This document shows positions 9,624-18,252 of a stretch of DNA of 64,000 nucleotides, one piece after another. The first letter of the stretch is position 1. Every line of letters begins with the position of its first letter. The notes under the pieces are model-generated. The model did no database searches. It was given only the letters and a program-made list of their open reading frames with translations, and was not told the origin of the DNA. Origin of the DNA: Gammaproteobacteria bacterium (lineage in GTDB: Bacteria; Pseudomonadota; Gammaproteobacteria; Steroidobacterales; Steroidobacteraceae); contig JAIBJM010000003.1 of assembly GCA_020029535.1 (NCBI GenBank), positions 28,796 through 92,795 on the forward strand. The letters run 5' to 3'. Made by a program: the position numbers and the translations under genes.

Positions 9624-11816
9624 TCAGCGGCGCAGCTCGAAGCAGCGATGGATGCGCGGATTGCGTGCGAAGTCGAACGGGATGGTCGCGGCTGAAATAT
9701 CCAGCACCTGGTAGCGCTCAGCCAGCGCTGCATCCAGTTTGAACTTCTGCGCATTGGTGGAGAACACCAGCAGACCGCCGGGGGCCAGCAGCCGCATGCA
9801 AGCGTCGATCAGCGCCGCATGATCGCGCTGGGTGTCGAGCACGCCTTCCATGCGGCGTGAGTTCGAGAAGGTCGGCGGATCGAGAAAGATCAGCTCGAAG
9901 CGCTGGCTGCGCTGCGCCGCCTCTTCCAGCCACTGGCGGCAGTCGGCGCGCACCAGCTCATGATGCATCGCTGAAATGCCGTTGAGCCGCAGATTCTCCG
10001 CGGCCCATTCCAGATAGGTGTTGGACATGTCCACACTGATGCTGCGCGTGGCGCCGCCGGCCGCGGCATGCACGGTGGCGCTGGCCGTGTAGCAGAACAG
10101 GTTGAGGAAACGCCCACCCTCGACCGCGCTGCGCAGGCGCTGACGGGTCAGGCGATGATCGAGGAACAATCCGGTGTCGAGGTAATCGCTGAAGTTCACC
10201 AGAAACTTCAGGCCATGCTCCTCGATCACGGTGAACTGTTCGCGCGTGGCCAGCCGCTCGTACTGCGCCGACCCGCTCTGCTTCTTGCGGGTGCGCAGAT
10301 GGATGCGCTCGCCCGCCACGCCGGTGGCTGCCGGCAGCACTGAAAAAGCTTCGCCGCGCCGGCGCGCCACCGCCGCGGCTTCGATGGTGGCCGGGGCCGC
10401 ATATTCCTGCACATACAGATGCTGCAGGTCATTGCCGGCTTCCGCATACAGATCGATGGCGAAGGAATACTCGGGCATGTCGGCGTCGTACAGCCGGTAG
10501 CAGCTGACGCCCGAGCGCTGCGCCTGCTTCCTGAGCCGCTGCAGGTTCTTGCCGAGGCGATTGGCGAACATCTTCGCGCCGGGACTGTCGGCCAGCGTGG
10601 GATCCACGCGCAGCACACCCGCCGGACGCTCGCGCACGCCAGCATGGGCCAGATCGATGCGCAGCAAGCGCACAGCGATGGCGCCATTCCACAGCTCATG
10701 GGTGCGATAGGTACGCAGGCCGAGTTCACGCGCACCGTCGGGCGCGGCGGTCAACACCGCCGCTTCCCAGCCGGAGAAATGTTCGCGCAGCGCGTTGCCC
10801 AGTTCACGATGCACCTCGCGCGCGGCCTGCTCATCGCCCAGTCGCGCACCATAGGGCGGATTGGTGCACACCAGTCCGGACGGTGCCGCGGGCCGCGCAT
10901 CGGCCACCGCAGCGGGCACGAATTCGACCAGATCGGCAACGCCCGCCCGCTGGGCGTTGGCCGCGGCAACGCGCAGCGCAGCCGCATCGCGATCGCTGCC
11001 GCGCAGCGGATTGGCAATGCTGGTATTGATCCGCGCCGAGGCCTCATCGCACAGCGACTGCCACAGCACCGCATCGTGCCCGCACCAGCCGGCAAAACCC
11101 CAGTAGTCGCGCAACAGGCCCGGCGCGTGGCCAATGGCCATCCATGCCGCTTCGATGACCAGCGTGCCGGACCCGCACAGCGGATCGAGAAAGGCCTGGC
11201 CCTGGGCCGCCATCGCTGGCCAGCCAGCCCGCAGCAGCACGCCGGCCGCAACGTTCTCGCGCAGCGGCGCCTCACCGGCCTGTGTGCGATAGCCACGGCG
11301 ATGCAGTCCTTCGCCGGCCATGTCGAGATAAAGACTGACGGTGGTGCCGGCCGCATGCGCATGAATACGCACCGACGGGCGCTGCGGATCGACATCGGGC
11401 CGCACGCCGGTGGCGGCGCGCAGCTGATCGCAGATGCCATCCTTCAGCTTCAACGCACCGAAGTGCGTATTGATGAGGGTCGGATGCTTGCCGGCGAATT
11501 CGCAGGCAATGGTGCCGGTAGAGCTGATATGCGGCCGCCAGTCGATGCCCTGCACGGCCTGTTCGAAGGCTTCGGTGGTGGGCGCCTCGAAGCGCGCCAG
11601 CTGCAGCAGCACGCGGCTGGCCGTGCGCGACCACAGGCAGGCCAGATAACCCTGTCGCAACGTGCCGCGGAACTGCACACCAGTGTCGCGCTCGCGCAGT
11701 TCGCCAATGCCCAGCGCGCGCAATTCCTGCGCCACCAGGTCCGCCAGTCCACGCGGCGTCGGCGCGAAGAACAGCTGCGTGGCGGGCTCTGCCGCGCTCA
11801 GCTCAGGTCGATCCAC
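9624..11816 (-). CDS. rlmL: Bifunctional 23S rRNA methyltransferase RlmKL (m2G2445/m7G2069)
   Basis: A 730-aa fusion. The N-terminal half has a THUMP domain (about residues 45-160) and the RlmL methyltransferase with DPLCGSGTLVIEAA and the catalytic CTNPPYGARL. The C-terminal RlmK half has LNLFCYTASATVHAA for SAM binding and LDPPTFSNS. It methylates guanines of 23S rRNA using SAM. The fused form is characteristic of gammaproteobacteria. The start appears to be GTG at 11816, lying within the last codons of puuC (19-bp overlap), so its expression may be coupled to the polyamine gene upstream. Confidence 0.95.
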   Translation of the reverse strand: MDRPELSAAEPATQLFFAPTPRGLADLVAQELRALGIGELRERDTGVQFRGTLRQGYLACLWSRTASRVLLQLARFEAPTTEAFEQAVQGIDWRPHISSTGTIACEFAGKHPTLINTHFGALKLKDGICDQLRAATGVRPDVDPQRPSVRIHAHAAGTTVSLYLDMAGEGLHRRGYRTQAGEAPLRENVAAGVLLRAGWPAMAAQGQAFLDPLCGSGTLVIEAAWMAIGHAPGLLRDYWGFAGWCGHDAVLWQSLCDEASARINTSIANPLRGSDRDAAALRVAAANAQRAGVADLVEFVPAAVADARPAAPSGLVCTNPPYGARLGDEQAAREVHRELGNALREHFSGWEAAVLTAAPDGARELGLRTYRTHELWNGAIAVRLLRIDLAHAGVRERPAGVLRVDPTLADSPGAKMFANRLGKNLQRLRKQAQRSGVSCYRLYDADMPEYSFAIDLYAEAGNDLQHLYVQEYAAPATIEAAAVARRRGEAFSVLPAATGVAGERIHLRTRKKQSGSAQYERLATREQFTVIEEHGLKFLVNFSDYLDTGLFLDHRLTRQRLRSAVEGGRFLNLFCYTASATVHAAAGGATRSISVDMSNTYLEWAAENLRLNGISAMHHELVRADCRQWLEEAAQRSQRFELIFLDPPTFSNSRRMEGVLDTQRDHAALIDACMRLLAPGGLLVFSTNAQKFKLDAALAERYQVLDISAATIPFDFARNPRIHRCFELRR

Positions 11817-13294
11817 GTGGTTTTCAGTTCGGTGTATTTGTCAAAGGCGTGCAGCGACTTGTCGCGACCGATACCCGATTGCTTGTAGCCGCCGAAGGGC
11901 ACGGTGATGTCGTCGGCGTCGTAGCAGTTCACGTACACCACACCAGCGCGCAGCGCGCGCGCGGTGCGGTGTGCGACGGTGATGTCGCGGGTCCAGATGG
12001 CCGCGGCCAGCCCGTAGCTGCTGTCATTGCCGATGCCCACCGCGTCCTCAAGTCGATCGAAACTGATGGCCGACAGCACCGGCCCGAAAATCTCCTCGCG
12101 CGCGATCCGCATGTCAGGCTGCACTGCGTCGAATATGGTGGGTTCGACAAAAAATCCTTGCGTGTCCTCGCGCACACGCTGGCCACCCAGCGCCAGCCTG
12201 GCACCCTGCTCGCGGCCGGAATCGATATAGCCCAGCACGCGCTGCAGCTGCGCTTCATCGACGATGGCGCCCACTCGCGTGGCCGGATCCAGCGGATCGC
12301 CGGGCACCAGACTGCGCGCATGACGCGCGATCTCGGCCAGCAGATCGGCACGGATCGGTTCCTGCACCAGCAACCGCGAACCGGCCGAGCACATCTCGCC
12401 CTGGTTGAAGAAGATGGCATCCGCCGCGGCACGCGCGGCACGCGGCAGATCCGGATAGTCGGCCATCACGATGTTGGGCGATTTGCCACCGCATTCCAGC
12501 CAGCAGCGTTTCAGGTTGGACTGTCCGGCGTACTGCATGATGGCCTTGCCGGTGGCGGTGGAACCGGTGAAGGCGATGCAGTCCACATCCATGTGCAGCG
12601 CCAGTGCCTTGCCGGCGGTGTTGCCGAAACCGGGCAGCACATTGAACACGCCGGGCGGCAGACCCGCCTCCAGCGCCAGTTCGGCCAGGCGGATGGCCGT
12701 CAGCGGCGATTTCTCGGACGGCTTCAGCAGCAGCGAATTGCCGGCCGCCAGCACCGGCGCAATCTTCCACGCCGCCATGATCATCGGGAAATTCCACGGC
12801 ACGATGGCGGCCACCACACCCACCGGCTCGCGGGTGATCAGCGCCAACGCATCCTGCGAGGTAGGCGCCACCTGGTCGTAGAGCTTGTCGATGGCTTCGG
12901 CATACCAGCGCAGGCAGCGCACGGTAGCCGGCACATCCACGGCCAGGCTGTCGCGGATGGGCTTGCCCATATCCAGCGTTTCCAGCAGCGCCAGCTCCTC
13001 GCCATGCGCAGAGATCAGGTCGGCGAAGCGCAGCAGCACCCGCTTGCGTTCGGCCGGTGCCCGCGCCGACCAGTCGCCGCGCTCGAACACTCGGCGTGCC
13101 GCCATCACGGCACGGTCCACATCGGCGGTGTCGGTGGCAGCCACTGCAGCCAGCCGCCGGCCATCGATGGGGCTGATGCAATCGAAGCGCTGACCCGAGG
13201 CCGCGGCCACCGCCTGGCCATCGATGATGGCATCGGCCGCCGGTCGCAATTGCGCGGCGCGCGCATGCCAGTCGATATTCAGCGTCCTGCTCAT
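11798..13294 (-). CDS. puuC: Gamma-glutamyl-gamma-aminobutyraldehyde dehydrogenase
   Basis: A 498-aa NAD(P)-dependent aldehyde dehydrogenase. The general-base region is LECGGKSPN, the catalytic cysteine is in FNQGEMCSAGSRL, and the C-terminus has PFGGYKQSGIGRDKSLHAFDKYTELKT, the signature of the PuuC/AldA-like group. It oxidises gamma-glutamyl-gamma-aminobutyraldehyde from PuuB to gamma-glutamyl-GABA, completing the steps between puuB and puuD. The ATG at 13294 (MSRTLNIDW) gives the usual PuuC length; an upstream in-frame start would add 16 residues. Separated from the other puu genes by the symporter and rlmKL. Confidence 0.88.
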   Translation of the reverse strand: MSRTLNIDWHARAAQLRPAADAIIDGQAVAAASGQRFDCISPIDGRRLAAVAATDTADVDRAVMAARRVFERGDWSARAPAERKRVLLRFADLISAHGEELALLETLDMGKPIRDSLAVDVPATVRCLRWYAEAIDKLYDQVAPTSQDALALITREPVGVVAAIVPWNFPMIMAAWKIAPVLAAGNSLLLKPSEKSPLTAIRLAELALEAGLPPGVFNVLPGFGNTAGKALALHMDVDCIAFTGSTATGKAIMQYAGQSNLKRCWLECGGKSPNIVMADYPDLPRAARAAADAIFFNQGEMCSAGSRLLVQEPIRADLLAEIARHARSLVPGDPLDPATRVGAIVDEAQLQRVLGYIDSGREQGARLALGGQRVREDTQGFFVEPTIFDAVQPDMRIAREEIFGPVLSAISFDRLEDAVGIGNDSSYGLAAAIWTRDITVAHRTARALRAGVVYVNCYDADDITVPFGGYKQSGIGRDKSLHAFDKYTELKTTWIDLS

Positions 13295-13318
13295 CAGGTC
13301 ATTGTTGCCCGAACACGG

Positions 13319-13354
13319 CCACAAAAACAAAGAGCCCGGCACGAGGCCGGGCTC
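13319..13354 (-). terminator. Rho-independent terminator of the TorF-like gene
   Basis: A 9-bp stem (13332-13340 with 13346-13354, GAGCCCGGC/GCCGGGCTC) with a 5-base loop. On the minus strand it is followed by a T-rich tail (TTTGTTTTTG). It lies about 26 bases after the stop of the 13380-14060 gene. Confidence 0.85.
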
Positions 13355-13379
13355 CTTGATCAGACCCGAGGGTCCGTAC

Positions 13380-14060
13380 TTACCAGGGCAGAGTCGTGGA
13401 AACCGACAGGATCACGCGATCTTCGGTGTTCAACACATCACCCTCGGTGTACAGCGGGCTGTCTTCATCGATGTCGTTGTCGACATACTTCAGCGCAAGA
13501 TTGAACTTGCCGAGGCTCTTGGTCACGCCGATCGAATAATCGGAGTAGTTGTAGTCGCCCCAGTACTGGCCGTCGCTCAGACCATAGTGGCCGGTGATCG
13601 AGAAACCCGTCTCGCCCAGCGGAATCGCAACGTTGGCTTCAAAGTAACCGGCATCAGCCGAGGTGTTGCCATAGTCGTTCGAATAGCGCGCCGCGGCCGA
13701 GAACCAGCCCTTGGTGCCCTGCAACCAGATTTCCGGATAGCTGAAGCCGCCCGGGTAGGTGTAGTAGACGATACCGCTGTTCCACTTGACGGTTTCTTCG
13801 CTGCCGAAGCTGTAGTCCGCCAGCCAGTCGATCTCGGTCGAGGATGAACCGAAGTTCACCGTGCTGGTCCAGGCGCCCACATGAATCGGGCCACTGGTCA
13901 CGTCCACGCCGAGCTGGAAGGCCGGATCCTTGGCGCTCTGTGAAATGCCGCGGAAGTCGTAGTCGCTGACTACTGCCGGGGTGAAGGTGATGTCGGCTTG
14001 AGCGGCCGTGGCAGTAACAGCCAGCGCCAAACCAGCCAGATATACGCGTCCCTTGGTCAT
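13380..14060 (-). CDS. TorF-family putative outer-membrane porin
   Basis: A 226-aa secreted protein with a signal peptide cut after TAAQA (residue ~22). The mature part begins DITFTPAVVSDYDFRGISQSAKDPAFQLGVDV, which is the hallmark of the TorF/Gcw_chp family, and alternating aromatic/polar strands end in the terminal tryptophan (TTLPW) usual for outer-membrane barrels. The role is unknown in general; members are annotated as putative porins. It is monocistronic, with its own terminator. Confidence 0.88.
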   Translation of the reverse strand: MTKGRVYLAGLALAVTATAAQADITFTPAVVSDYDFRGISQSAKDPAFQLGVDVTSGPIHVGAWTSTVNFGSSSTEIDWLADYSFGSEETVKWNSGIVYYTYPGGFSYPEIWLQGTKGWFSAAARYSNDYGNTSADAGYFEANVAIPLGETGFSITGHYGLSDGQYWGDYNYSDYSIGVTKSLGKFNLALKYVDNDIDEDSPLYTEGDVLNTEDRVILSVSTTLPW

Positions 14061-14154
14061 GGAAGCTCCTATAGAGACAGGGGATTTTTAGTTAAGAACA
14101 CCGGGCCTGCCGTAGCAAGCCATATACCAACACTGAAGTGCTGGAATGAGACAA

Positions 14155-14514
14155 CTAGTTTCCAGCTGCTTGATACACGGCATAGAGTTTAACGCAATGT
14201 TGCAGCGTTTCCCAAGTCCCAACAAAATCTTTGTTTATCAGGAAGCTGTCGCCAGCACGAAATACCCATGTGCCGCCCTCATCGGTGGTCAGCCGGACCG
14301 CGCCAGAGAGCAGATGGCATAACTCATACTCGTTGTAGCGCACACGCCACAGACCTGGAGTGGAGCTCCAGCGCCCCGTATGAAAGCAGCCGTCGGGGCT
14401 TGAGAACGCATTCCAGACCTGTTGTGAGGGATTTCCAGCCAGTACACGCTCCGGATCGGGCGCCGAGGACTCCCCTTCGCCCACTAGGGCAAAGCTAATT
14501 ACTTGATCTGACAA
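14155..14514 (-). CDS. Cupin-domain protein (DUF861/ethanolamine-utilisation cupin type)
   Basis: A 119-aa single-domain cupin if a TTG at 14514 is the start. That codon has a clean AGGAG seven bases upstream (in CAGGAGAAAAGAC), while the alternative upstream ATG at 14589 lacks one and would add 25 basic residues. Cupin features include TPGLWRVRYNEYELCHLLSGAVRLTTDEGGTW, where the usual metal-binding histidines are only partly conserved (E-x-C-H). Proteins of this type often bind small molecules or act as isomerases/decarboxylases. The function is unknown. Confidence 0.7.
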   Translation of the reverse strand: MSDQVISFALVGEGESSAPDPERVLAGNPSQQVWNAFSSPDGCFHTGRWSSTPGLWRVRYNEYELCHLLSGAVRLTTDEGGTWVFRAGDSFLINKDFVGTWETLQHCVKLYAVYQAAGN

Positions 14515-14711
14515 GTCTTTTCTCCTGTATTGCCGCCGCAACAGCAGCTTGCCTCGAATCGGGGCAACCCATCGCATCGATGCACTCAAACCGGCCAGCC
14601 CCGTGCATGTATCACATCCATAAGGGATTTCATCTGCCAGACACGGTAATGCAATTGCCGCGTCACGCCGCCGGCCGATGCTTGCACGCCATCGAAGCCA
14701 AGGGAGCGACG

Positions 14712-15509
14712 ATGCGCAATTTCCAGCGACGCCATCAGGTACGAACGGTCTTCATCTCGGATCTGCATCTGGGCACCCGCGACTGCCGCGCCGACCTGCT
14801 GCTCGACTTCCTGCACTCGGTGCAAATGGAAACACTGGTGCTGGTGGGCGATATCGTCGACATGTGGAGCCTGCGCCGCCAGCTGCACTGGCCGCAGACA
14901 CACAACGATGTACTGCGCAGCATCCTGGCGCGGGCCCATGCCGGCACCCGCGTGATCTATGTGCCGGGCAACCACGACCAGAAGATGCGCGATTTCCATG
15001 GCCACCGCTTTGGCCAGCTGGAACTGCACCGCGAATATGTGCACGAGACCGCGCGCGGCTTGCGCCTGCTGGTGACGCACGGCGATGGCTTCGACGGCGC
15101 GGTGAAATACCCGGGCTGGCTGACGGCGCTCGGCTCGGGCATGTACGACGTCATGCTGGCAACGAACCGCCACTTCAATTCCGTGCGCCGGTTGTTCGGC
15201 TATCCGTACTGGTCACTGGCGGCGCATCTGAAGCAGCGGGTCGGCAATGCGCTCGAGTACGTGCAGCGTTTCGAATCCGCCGCGGCGCATGCCGCCCAGC
15301 GGCGCGGCTTTGATGGCATCGTCTGCGGGCACATCCATCGCCCCGACATGCGTTCGCTGCACGGCGTGCTCTACTGCAATGACGGCGACTGGGTGGAGAA
15401 CTGCACCGCGCTGGTCGAAGACCGCCATGGCGAGCTGGAACTGTGGGACTGGGCGGCACTCAGCGCCGAGAAATCCACCGCTCCGCGCAAACTGCCGCAG
15501 GCCGCCTGA
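14712..15509 (+). CDS. LpxH-like metallophosphoesterase (UDP-2,3-diacylglucosamine diphosphatase family)
   Basis: A 265-aa calcineurin-like phosphoesterase with all five metal-binding blocks: SDLHLGTRD (residue ~15), GDIVDMW, PGNHDQ, THGDGFDG and CGHIHRPDMR. The family includes LpxH, which splits UDP-2,3-diacylglucosamine in lipid A synthesis, but this longer subgroup is a paralogue whose substrate is often unproven. The start at 14712 has AGGGAG five bases upstream. It converges with the protease-like gene. Confidence 0.85.
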   Translation: MRNFQRRHQVRTVFISDLHLGTRDCRADLLLDFLHSVQMETLVLVGDIVDMWSLRRQLHWPQTHNDVLRSILARAHAGTRVIYVPGNHDQKMRDFHGHRFGQLELHREYVHETARGLRLLVTHGDGFDGAVKYPGWLTALGSGMYDVMLATNRHFNSVRRLFGYPYWSLAAHLKQRVGNALEYVQRFESAAAHAAQRRGFDGIVCGHIHRPDMRSLHGVLYCNDGDWVENCTALVEDRHGELELWDWAALSAEKSTAPRKLPQAA

Positions 15510-15533
15510 TGCGGACGCGCCGTAATGGATTGA

Positions 15534-17249
15534 TCAATGCCGTGCTGCGCCGCTGGCGACAGCGCGAGCGTCTGTACCCGCAGTACGGCCTGTGCTGGCA
15601 ACAACACGCCGCCAGCCTTGCAGCACCACCAACAGCAGCAGCATGGCTGAAGTCAGCAGATCGAGTGATCCGCCTCCTCCCCCACCCCCCGTTGACGCCG
15701 ACGACGACGCTGGCCCAGTGACGCTGATGCTGAAAGTGGCGGCGTTGGAATCCGTCGTTCCGTCGCTGGCCTTGAAGGTGAAACTGTCGCTGCCGGTGAA
15801 GCCAGCATTCGGCGTATAGGTCAGCGCCGGCGCTGTGCCGGTCAACGCGCCGTGGGCAGGACCGGCTGTCACTGCGTAGGTCAGTACACTGCTTTCGATA
15901 TCGTTGGCAGACAGAGTTACTGCCACTGCAGCACCGACCGTGGTCGAAACAGACCCCGCCGTGGCCACCGGCGCGTCGTTGACCGCAGCGATGTTGATGG
16001 TCACGGTGGCGGGTGACGATGTGTCGCTGCTGTTGGTGACCTGGAAGGTGAAACTGTCCGTTCCGCTGACGTTGGCAGTAGGCGTATAGGTAAAGACCAC
16101 GCCATTGTTGCTGGTCAACGCACCGCCAGCCGTCAGAACGCCGTTGGCCGGCGAGCCAATCACCATGTAGGTCAGGGCACCGCCGGTGGGGTTGTAACCC
16201 ATCAGCGTCAATTGCTTCGTCACGTCTTCGTTGGCGCTTACCGACTGGGCGTAGGCCGTGGGCAGCACGGTGCTGGAACCGATATCCGGGCAACGCGTGC
16301 CGGGCCAGCCCATGTCGCGCAACGCACAGCCGGTCAGATCGGTCAGCCCGTTGGGGTTCGCCGTAAGGAACGGTTCCATCAGCAGATTGGGTGAAGCTGA
16401 AGTATCCCAGTGCGACACCGACGATCCTTCATCCCAGGTAGTCGGCGCATACAGCTTCAGATGACCGCCCGGCACACTCAAGCCGGCAGACATCGTCGGC
16501 ACTTGACTGTTGACCGCAACGCCATTCCAGACCAGTGCATTGCCACTGATCGACGATGCTGCGCGTTCCCCCGGCGTCATCTGCGGCCAGAATTCCCCGT
16601 ACGCTTCCGAGTAAACAAACTGGTCGTAAATGCTGAGACGCGAGTTGGCATCATAACTGGCGCCGTTTTCGTCGACATAAGAGAAGACGCCCAATCCATG
16701 CGCAAACTCGTGCAACACCACGTTCAACAGATCGAAATACTGATTGCTGGCAAACTGGTGATCGAAGCCCAGATAGAAGCTGAGACCTCCGAGGCACGAC
16801 GGACTGCCGGCAATCCGACTGTTGAACTGCGCACCGATGTCGTTGCGGCCTCCTCCGGAACCAAGGTTCTGGCCGGTGATGGCGTCTGCCAACGCCGCCG
16901 GATACAGCACACCCGACAGGCTGCCGCTGAATCCCGCAAACGCATACATCGGACCCGCACTGCCTAGCACGCCCGAATTGGTGCTGCACTCCAGATCGTC
17001 AAAGCGCGCCTCAACAACAATAGTGACCGGGCTGCCCAGCTGCAGGCCCCAGATGCGCGCCGCTTCATTCAGCACATTCAGTCGTGCCGCGCCCAACGTG
17101 TTGGCGTTGTTGCCGCCGGTCGGTGCAAAGGACGCTGGATCATTCAGACCTTCACCGGCACCATCCATGTTGACGATGGTGATGGTGGCTGCCTGCGCGG
17201 CCGCCAGACCGAGCATCCACATCAATACGGCACGGAGCGCCCCCTTCAT
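15534..17249 (-). CDS. Secreted zinc-protease-like protein with Ig-like repeats and GlyGly-CTERM-like tail
   Basis: A 571-aa secreted protein. A signal peptide (MKGALRAVLMW...AAAQA) leads into a domain with the zinc motif HEFAHGLGVFSY near residue 200. After about residue 350 come two tandem Ig/cadherin-like repeats (SANEDVTKQLTL..., SGTDSFTFQVTNSSD and SGSDSFTFKASDG). The C-terminus has a poly-glycine stretch, a hydrophobic helix and arginines, the layout of GlyGly-CTERM sorting signals processed by rhombosortase. Start and upstream stop overlap as ATGA, so it is in an operon with the lipoprotein. The third zinc ligand is not obvious; proteolytic activity is inference. Confidence 0.78.
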   Translation of the reverse strand: MKGALRAVLMWMLGLAAAQAATITIVNMDGAGEGLNDPASFAPTGGNNANTLGAARLNVLNEAARIWGLQLGSPVTIVVEARFDDLECSTNSGVLGSAGPMYAFAGFSGSLSGVLYPAALADAITGQNLGSGGGRNDIGAQFNSRIAGSPSCLGGLSFYLGFDHQFASNQYFDLLNVVLHEFAHGLGVFSYVDENGASYDANSRLSIYDQFVYSEAYGEFWPQMTPGERAASSISGNALVWNGVAVNSQVPTMSAGLSVPGGHLKLYAPTTWDEGSSVSHWDTSASPNLLMEPFLTANPNGLTDLTGCALRDMGWPGTRCPDIGSSTVLPTAYAQSVSANEDVTKQLTLMGYNPTGGALTYMVIGSPANGVLTAGGALTSNNGVVFTYTPTANVSGTDSFTFQVTNSSDTSSPATVTINIAAVNDAPVATAGSVSTTVGAAVAVTLSANDIESSVLTYAVTAGPAHGALTGTAPALTYTPNAGFTGSDSFTFKASDGTTDSNAATFSISVTGPASSSASTGGGGGGGSLDLLTSAMLLLLVVLQGWRRVVASTGRTAGTDARAVASGAARH

Positions 17250-17692
17250 GGCTTGGGCGCAGGACAATCCGCGGTGACCTTGCCGTCAGGCTGTATGCAG
17301 ACGCGCTCCTGATGCATGGCGCGTTCACCCAGGCGGATTTCGGTCACGCCATTGGGCAGCTGTACTTCCTCGGCCGGCAGCCGCTGTTTCGACGCAGCTT
17401 CCGGCAACGTTGCAGCACGCTGCGCAGCCAGCGCCGCGCGCTCCTGTGCGGTGGGTGCGCGCAGTTCGCCGGTCACCGGATCGATGAAGGCGCGCACTGC
17501 GGGCGCTGAGGAAGACGCGGTGGATTCATTGGCCGCAGCGGCGGGTGAAGCGGCGCCAGCATCCGTAGCAGGCGATGCTGCCGTGGCCGCAGAGGGAGCC
17601 GCGGTGGATTGATTCGAAGCGGAGGGGCGCTCGGCGCAGGCCGTCATTACAAGCGCCGACACTATCCAGACCGACATCAGCTTTGCGCGCAT
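17246..17692 (-). CDS. Ala/Ser-rich lipoprotein of unknown function
   Basis: A 148-aa protein whose signal peptide ends in lipobox ALVMTAC (cysteine at residue 19). A low-complexity Ala/Ser/Pro/Thr linker occupies residues 20-65, followed by a short domain FIDPVTGELRAPTAQERAAL and a C-terminal LGERAMHQERVCIQPDGKVTADC with two cysteines that could form a disulphide. It overlaps the protease-like gene by ATGA. Similar short proteins occur next to secreted proteases in related bacteria, but I do not recognise a named family. Confidence 0.7.
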   Translation of the reverse strand: MRAKLMSVWIVSALVMTACAERPSASNQSTAAPSAATAASPATDAGAASPAAAANESTASSSAPAVRAFIDPVTGELRAPTAQERAALAAQRAATLPEAASKQRLPAEEVQLPNGVTEIRLGERAMHQERVCIQPDGKVTADCPAPKP

Positions 17693-17784
17693 GCCGGAAT
17701 CGTAGCCACCACCCCGGCCGCCCGCCATCGGGAACTGCCAGACTGAGGCCTGTGCCCACAAATTGTGGGCAATGGGCGGTCGCC

Positions 17785-18066
17785 CTATTGCGACTGCTTG
17801 TTGCCGCGGTTCACGCCCAGCCAGCCGCTGAACTGCTGCAACGCTGCATGACATTCCCGCGCGCTCTGCCGCAGCTCACGCGTCAATACACGACGATGCA
17901 GCGGGGTCAGGCGCCGCTCGTCCAGCTCCATGCGCTCGAGCATGGCGGTGACATGGTCGAGACGTGCCACAAACCGCTGCGTCAATTCCTCCAGTTGCTT
18001 GGCAACAGCCGAGTCGTCGTAGGAATCGAGACCGGAATCGGTATCTGCCAATACTGTGTCCGTCAT
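17785..18066 (-). CDS. Small hypothetical protein
   Basis: A 93-aa acidic/basic helical protein without signal peptide (MTDTVLADTDSGLDSYDDS, then EELTQRFVARLDHVTAMLERMELDERRL). Heptad-like spacing suggests coiled coil. GGAGAG lies four bases before the ATG, supporting this start over an upstream frame extension. Sits just upstream of the lipoprotein/protease genes in the same orientation. No function recognised. Confidence 0.55.
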   Translation of the reverse strand: MTDTVLADTDSGLDSYDDSAVAKQLEELTQRFVARLDHVTAMLERMELDERRLTPLHRRVLTRELRQSARECHAALQQFSGWLGVNRGNKQSQ

Positions 18067-18252
18067 GAATCTCTCCGCAAACAGCGCGATTACGCGCCCT
18101 GTTATGTGGAAGAGCAATCGTCATGCCAGCAGCAGCCGTGGCATCGGGCAATGGAAAATCGCGGAAGAAGTCACAGTTTGCGGCTCGTTGCACCATGGAC
18201 TGGCGCACCTCGCACAGTGAACGTTCAGGTCACCGCGCCAACATGAGACGTG

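Noticed and set aside
11849..13504. Long plus-strand open frame opposite puuC
   Set aside because: Shadow of an aldehyde dehydrogenase; compositionally typical of antisense reading in this window.
14155..14589. Cupin gene starting at the upstream ATG (14589)
   Set aside because: A TTG at 14514 with AGGAG seven bases upstream fits better, and the additional 25 residues are basic and unlike cupins.
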